Source of the DNA: Desulfatitalea sp.
GTDB lineage: Bacteria; Desulfobacterota; Desulfobacteria; Desulfobacterales; Desulfosarcinaceae
DNA: 9,842 nucleotides
Assembly: GCA_013041835.1 (NCBI GenBank)
Contig: JABDRH010000406.1
Span: 1-9,842, forward strand
Direction: 5' to 3'
Numbering within the stretch: position 1 is the stretch's first letter; each line of letters starts with the position of its first letter. The notes beneath the pieces were generated by a model, which saw nothing but the letters and a program-made list of their open reading frames with translations, did no database searches and was not told the origin of the DNA. Below, piece after piece: positions 7,312 to 9,842 of the stretch. The translations under genes and the position numbers were made by a program.

Positions 7312-8498
7312 TGGAAACCATGAGCACTAAATTCAACTTTCTGACCCACGAACTGGAACAGCGTCAACGACAGCAGCGGCTGCGCACCCTGCAACGCACC
7401 GATCCATGCGGGCGGGCGGTCATCTCCGTGGCCGGACACGCCATGGTCAACTTTTGCGCCAACGACTATTTGGGACTCGCCCACCACCCGCTCATCGCCG
7501 AGCGGGCCGTGGCGCATATTCAAAAATACGGCACCGGCGCAGGCGCCTCGCGGTTGATATGCGGCAACCTGGGCTACTTTGAACCGGTGGAGACCGAATT
7601 GGCGCGTTTGAAAGGCACCGAGTCGGCCCTGATTTTCAACTCCGGATTCCAGGCCAACGTCACGATCTTGCCGACCCTGGCCGATCGACAAAGCCTGATC
7701 TTTTCCGACCGGCTGAATCACAACAGCCTTATCCAGGGAGCAAGACTGGCCCGCTGCCGGGTGGAGATTTTCAACCACAACGACATGGACCATCTGGCCC
7801 ACCTGCTCGAACGTTACAGCAAACGTGACTACTCACGACGGCTTATCGTCACCGAATCGATTTTCAGCATGGACGGCGACCAGGCGCCGCTGGATAATCT
7901 CGTCCGCCTGGCCCAGACCCATGACGCCATCCTTGTGGTGGACGAAGCGCATGCCACGGGCGTGGCCGGCCCTCGGGGCATGGGATTGGCCTGCGGCCGG
8001 GGGGTCGATGTGATCATCGGCACCTTCAGCAAGGCATGCGGCGCCTTCGGCGCTTACGTCGCCGGTTCCCGGAAGTTGTGCGACTACCTGGTCAATTGCT
8101 GTCCGGGACTGATCTACTCCACGGCCCTGCCGCCAGCGGCCGTGGGTGCTATCGCAGGGGCCCTGGAGCTCATTCCGAATATGGAAGCCGAACGTCGGCA
8201 ACTGCGCGCCCATGCCGATCACCTTCGCACCGCCCTGCAAACCCGCGGATGGGACTGCGGACAGTCCACCACCCAGATCGTACCGGTCATCGTCGGCGAA
8301 GCATCCGACAGTTTGATCCTCGCCAAACGACTGGCCGCGAACCAAATCTTTGCCCAGGCCATCCGTCCCCCCACGGTGGAGGAGCATCGCGCCAGAATCC
8401 GCCTGGCCGTATCGGCTTTGCATGAACGGTCGGATGTCGACCGGGTCATCGACACCCTGGGTTACAAAACGTCCACCGCAGACCATGAAACGCCTTAA
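7308..8498 (+). CDS. bioF: 8-amino-7-oxononanoate synthase BioF
   Basis: BioF condenses pimeloyl-ACP (or -CoA) with L-alanine to give KAPA, CO2 and free carrier, using PLP. Motifs: NDYLGLAHHP, GTGAGASRLICGN, DRLNHNSL (substrate-stacking His), FSMDGD, VVDEAHATG (Asp212/His215) and TFSKACGAFG with Schiff-base Lys242, numbered from ATG 7308 (396 residues). Starts at ATG 7308 (4-bp overlap with the bioA stop), 7311 and 7320 are all possible. The last gives 392 residues, numbering close to E. coli (Lys238 versus Lys236) and a natural N-terminus MSTKFNF. None has a good Shine-Dalgarno, so coupling to bioA is likely. Odd point: the His found in the GYSVVHQALE segment of E. coli BioF (His86) is Phe here, in NLGYFEPVE. 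The gene overlaps bioD by 14 bp. KBL-type relatives share the fold, but the bio context decides the call. Confidence 0.94.
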   Translation: MMETMSTKFNFLTHELEQRQRQQRLRTLQRTDPCGRAVISVAGHAMVNFCANDYLGLAHHPLIAERAVAHIQKYGTGAGASRLICGNLGYFEPVETELARLKGTESALIFNSGFQANVTILPTLADRQSLIFSDRLNHNSLIQGARLARCRVEIFNHNDMDHLAHLLERYSKRDYSRRLIVTESIFSMDGDQAPLDNLVRLAQTHDAILVVDEAHATGVAGPRGMGLACGRGVDVIIGTFSKACGAFGAYVAGSRKLCDYLVNCCPGLIYSTALPPAAVGAIAGALELIPNMEAERRQLRAHADHLRTALQTRGWDCGQSTTQIVPVIVGEASDSLILAKRLAANQIFAQAIRPPTVEEHRARIRLAVSALHERSDVDRVIDTLGYKTSTADHETP

Positions 8499-9135
8499 AC
8501 TGCCGCCCAGGCTATTCATCACCGGCACCGGCACAGGCATCGGCAAAACCATGATGGCGGCCATTCTCATGGCCGGCACCCGGGGCCTCTATTGGAAGCC
8601 GATCCAAAGCGGCCTGGACGAGATGACCGACACGGAGTGGATCCGTGACGCCACCGGCCTGCCGCAGCACCACTTTTGGCCTGAAACCTACCGGCTGACC
8701 CAACCGCTCTCCCCCCATGCCGCAGCCCGGATCGACGGCATTGCCATCGATCTTGCGGCAATGACGCTGCCCGATCCGGCCCCGTCCGGGCATCTTATCG
8801 TGGAGGGCGCCGGCGGCATTATGGTGCCGCTCAACGATACCGCTTTCATGCTGGACCTGATCGCCCGCCTGAATCTGCCGACCCTGGTGGTGGCCTCCAG
8901 CCAACTGGGCACCATCAACCACACCCTGCTGACCCTGGACCAGTTGAAGCGCCACGGCATTGAAATCACCGGCGTGGTGCTAAACGGTCCGCAACACGAT
9001 TCCAACCGCCACGCCATCGAATACTATGGCAAAACCAAGGTGGTGGCGCAGATCGAACCCTTGGCTCAGGTTGACGTGGCGGCGCTATCAAGGATCTTCG
9101 ACGCAAACTTTACCACCGGTCTGCCGGCTGCTTAG
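8485..9135 (+). CDS. bioD: ATP-dependent dethiobiotin synthetase BioD
   Basis: BioD closes the ureido ring: DAPA + CO2 + ATP gives dethiobiotin, the substrate of BioB. The 216-residue protein has the Walker A loop GTGTGIGKT (14-22), YWKPIQSG (36-43, with the carbamate-site Lys38), metal-site Asp49 by alignment, VEGAGG (106-111, Glu107) and a C-terminal TGVVLNG. The Asp usual in GTDTGVGKT-type loops is Gly16. The stretch between the P-loop and the KP motif is about 5 residues shorter than in E. coli, and total length is a little under its roughly 225. ATG 8485 lies inside the end of bioF in another frame, so the three bio genes overlap in series. An upstream extension in the same frame reads into bioF and is not real. 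It is the last bio gene; bioB, bioC and bioH are not in the window. Confidence 0.95.
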   Translation: MKRLKLPPRLFITGTGTGIGKTMMAAILMAGTRGLYWKPIQSGLDEMTDTEWIRDATGLPQHHFWPETYRLTQPLSPHAAARIDGIAIDLAAMTLPDPAPSGHLIVEGAGGIMVPLNDTAFMLDLIARLNLPTLVVASSQLGTINHTLLTLDQLKRHGIEITGVVLNGPQHDSNRHAIEYYGKTKVVAQIEPLAQVDVAALSRIFDANFTTGLPAA

Positions 9136-9154
9136 GGCTCGCGCAAAAATTAAA

Positions 9155-9170
9155 GAATATCGAGATATTC
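9155..9170. repeat. Perfect inverted repeat after bioD
   Basis: GAATATC and GATATTC are separated by GA, 20 nt past the bioD stop. The stem is AT-rich, its 2-nt centre is too tight for a good RNA loop, and no T-run follows. It therefore looks more like a protein-binding site than an intrinsic terminator. Function unknown. Confidence 0.35.
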
Positions 9171-9209
9171 AGTAGAACAAATTCATCCTGGCAAACAGCT
9201 ATACTGCTA

Positions 9210-9238
9210 TTGACAAAAGAGACAAAAACGACTAAAGA
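9210..9238 (+). promoter_or_regulatory. Possible promoter for the PAAR gene
   Basis: TTGACA (9210-9215) is a perfect -35 hexamer, followed after 17 bp by TAAAGA (9233-9238), a poor -10. A second candidate is TATACT (9323-9328, 5 of 6 to the -10 consensus), with only a weak -35 in front. Which of these is used cannot be told from the sequence. Confidence 0.3.
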
Positions 9239-9239
9239 C

Positions 9240-9264
9240 CGGCCGATATGCACGTACACGGCCG
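9240..9264 (+). repeat. GC hairpin in the PAAR leader
   Basis: CGGCCG at 9240-9245 and 9259-9264 can pair as a 6-bp stem with a 13-nt loop. A pyrimidine-rich, G-poor stretch follows (about 9266-9312). It is not a canonical intrinsic terminator. If transcription starts upstream, it lies in the 5' untranslated region of the PAAR gene and could influence Rho-dependent termination or translation. The 243-bp gap 9136-9378 holds no gene I can support. Confidence 0.3.
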
Positions 9265-9364
9265 CTGACCCGCATCCTCCATCTATTTGCTTCTTTTCTT
9301 CCTCATCCTGCCGCGGACAACTTATACTTCCTGTTTGCGTGTTCAACTATTCGCCACTTATGAA

Positions 9365-9370
9365 AAGGAG
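9365..9370 (+). promoter_or_regulatory. Shine-Dalgarno AAGGAG for the PAAR gene
   Basis: AAGGAG lies 8 nt before ATG 9379, which fixes the start and predicts strong translation. Confidence 0.85.
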
Positions 9371-9378
9371 AAAAAGAC

Positions 9379-9762
9379 ATGCCCGGACAAGGAAGAATCG
9401 GAGATAAAGCCCTCGGCATCGACGCCCACAACTGCAACGCCTGCCCCCACGTCGTATCAGGGCCGGCCACCGAAGGGGGCGACACCGTCAGCGTCGAAAG
9501 CAAACCCGCGGTGCGCAAGGGAGACAGCGGCGTTCACACGGCCTGCTGCGGCAAAAACAAATGGACCGCCGATGGCAGCAGCCAAACGGTTTTCATCAAC
9601 GGCAAACAAGCCTTTCGCAAGGACGATGCAACCGACCACTGCGGCGGCCAGGGCACCCAGGTCGAGGGCAGCCAGACGGTCGACGTAGGCAACTCCCAGG
9701 CCAGCGGATTTATAAAAGCGGCCAAGAACCATGCCCCCTTTGTCTGCGACTGCGACCAGTAA
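9379..9762 (+). CDS. Cysteine-rich PAAR-domain protein (spike-tip protein)
   Basis: PAAR proteins form the zinc-bound conical tip that caps the VgrG spike of type VI secretion systems or the spikes of related contractile injection machines; they often carry or recruit effectors. The whole 127-residue protein is one PAAR domain: a GRIGD start (5-9), HNCNACPH (17-24), VRKGD (45-49), VHTACCGKN (52-60), TVFINGKQAFRKDD (70-83), DHCGG (86-90) and a second GSQTVDVG strand (97-104). It ends in CDCD (123-126). Seven Cys (19, 22, 56, 57, 88, 123, 125) and several His give more potential metal ligands than the three His plus one Cys of structurally known tips. No signal peptide and no fused toxin domain are seen, so it would load a separate effector or act as a plain tip. 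An unrelated gene begins 53 bp downstream. No other secretion genes are visible in the window. Confidence 0.88.
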   Translation: MPGQGRIGDKALGIDAHNCNACPHVVSGPATEGGDTVSVESKPAVRKGDSGVHTACCGKNKWTADGSSQTVFINGKQAFRKDDATDHCGGQGTQVEGSQTVDVGNSQASGFIKAAKNHAPFVCDCDQ

Positions 9763-9815
9763 GCGATGAGCAAGATACAAAGGACCTTAACCCCAAAACA
9801 GAACAGGACCCGAAC

Positions 9816-9842
9816 ATGACCCCCGACGCCCTGCTGCGCCTG
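9816..9842 (+). CDS. Start of a further gene, cut by the window edge
   Basis: ATG 9816 opens a frame reading MTPDALLRL up to the window end, with AGGA (9804-9807) 8 nt upstream. Only nine codons are present, so the product cannot be identified. Genes directly after PAAR genes are commonly effectors, DUF4123-type adaptors or VgrG; the N-terminus would not contradict an adaptor, but this is speculation. Confidence 0.5.

Noticed and set aside
8350..8484. Upstream extension of bioD into bioF
   Set aside because: Out-of-frame translation of bioF. The conserved BioD N-terminus begins right after ATG 8485.
9155..9170. Intrinsic terminator for the bio operon
   Set aside because: AT-rich stem with a 2-nt centre and no T-run.
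9189..9208. TGGCA...TGCT as a sigma54 promoter before the PAAR gene
   Set aside because: The GG and GC dinucleotides are 14 bp apart rather than the required 10.
9360..9407. Very basic 15-residue peptide starting at ATG 9360 and overlapping the PAAR start
   Set aside because: It has no Shine-Dalgarno, and its Lys/Arg content comes from reading the purine-rich ribosome-binding region.
9766..9819. 17-codon mini-frame between the PAAR gene and the truncated gene, ending in ATGA
   Set aside because: No Shine-Dalgarno before ATG 9766 and no recognisable content; the overlap with ATG 9816 may be chance.

Overview
The window looks like chromosomal DNA from a moderately GC-rich Gram-negative bacterium. 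I lean to Desulfobacterota (sulfate-reducer type) because of the plant-type DapB, the PlsB and the small membrane protein, but the lineage is an inference and no rRNA or marker gene is present. No tRNA, rRNA, insertion sequence or CRISPR array is visible.

Layout. (1) Positions 135-419, minus strand: a 94-residue membrane protein with two hydrophobic segments and a C-terminal coiled coil. It has a strong Shine-Dalgarno and a promoter/operator arrangement of its own. (2) Positions 701-5873, plus strand: a tight envelope-biosynthesis operon. It holds plsB (glycerol-3-phosphate acyltransferase), an overlapping gene for a fused nucleotidyltransferase-sugar kinase that resembles MurU joined to AmgK (peptidoglycan sugar salvage), and a plant-type dapB (diaminopimelate/lysine pathway). 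(3) Positions 5998-9135, plus strand: a biotin operon bioA-bioF-bioD with overlapping genes, preceded by an inverted repeat resembling a BirA operator. bioB is not in the window. (4) Positions 9379-9762: a cysteine-rich PAAR protein with a long AT-rich leader. It is followed by the first codons of another gene cut by the window edge, probably the start of a type VI secretion or other contractile-injection module.

How the genes work together. Block 2 joins phospholipid synthesis (PlsB), recycling of MurNAc or GlcNAc to a UDP-sugar (fusion protein) and the branch to meso-diaminopimelate (DapB), all feeding the cell envelope. Block 3 carries the last steps of biotin synthesis before BioB: KAPA formation (BioF), transamination to DAPA (BioA) and dethiobiotin formation (BioD). 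Biotin serves acetyl-CoA carboxylase and so fatty-acid supply.

I see no clearly new multi-gene system. The best leads are the MurU-AmgK fusion, a His-to-Phe change at a family-conserved position of BioF, the plant-type DapB, two operator-like palindromes at credible promoter positions, and the PAAR module that runs off the edge.
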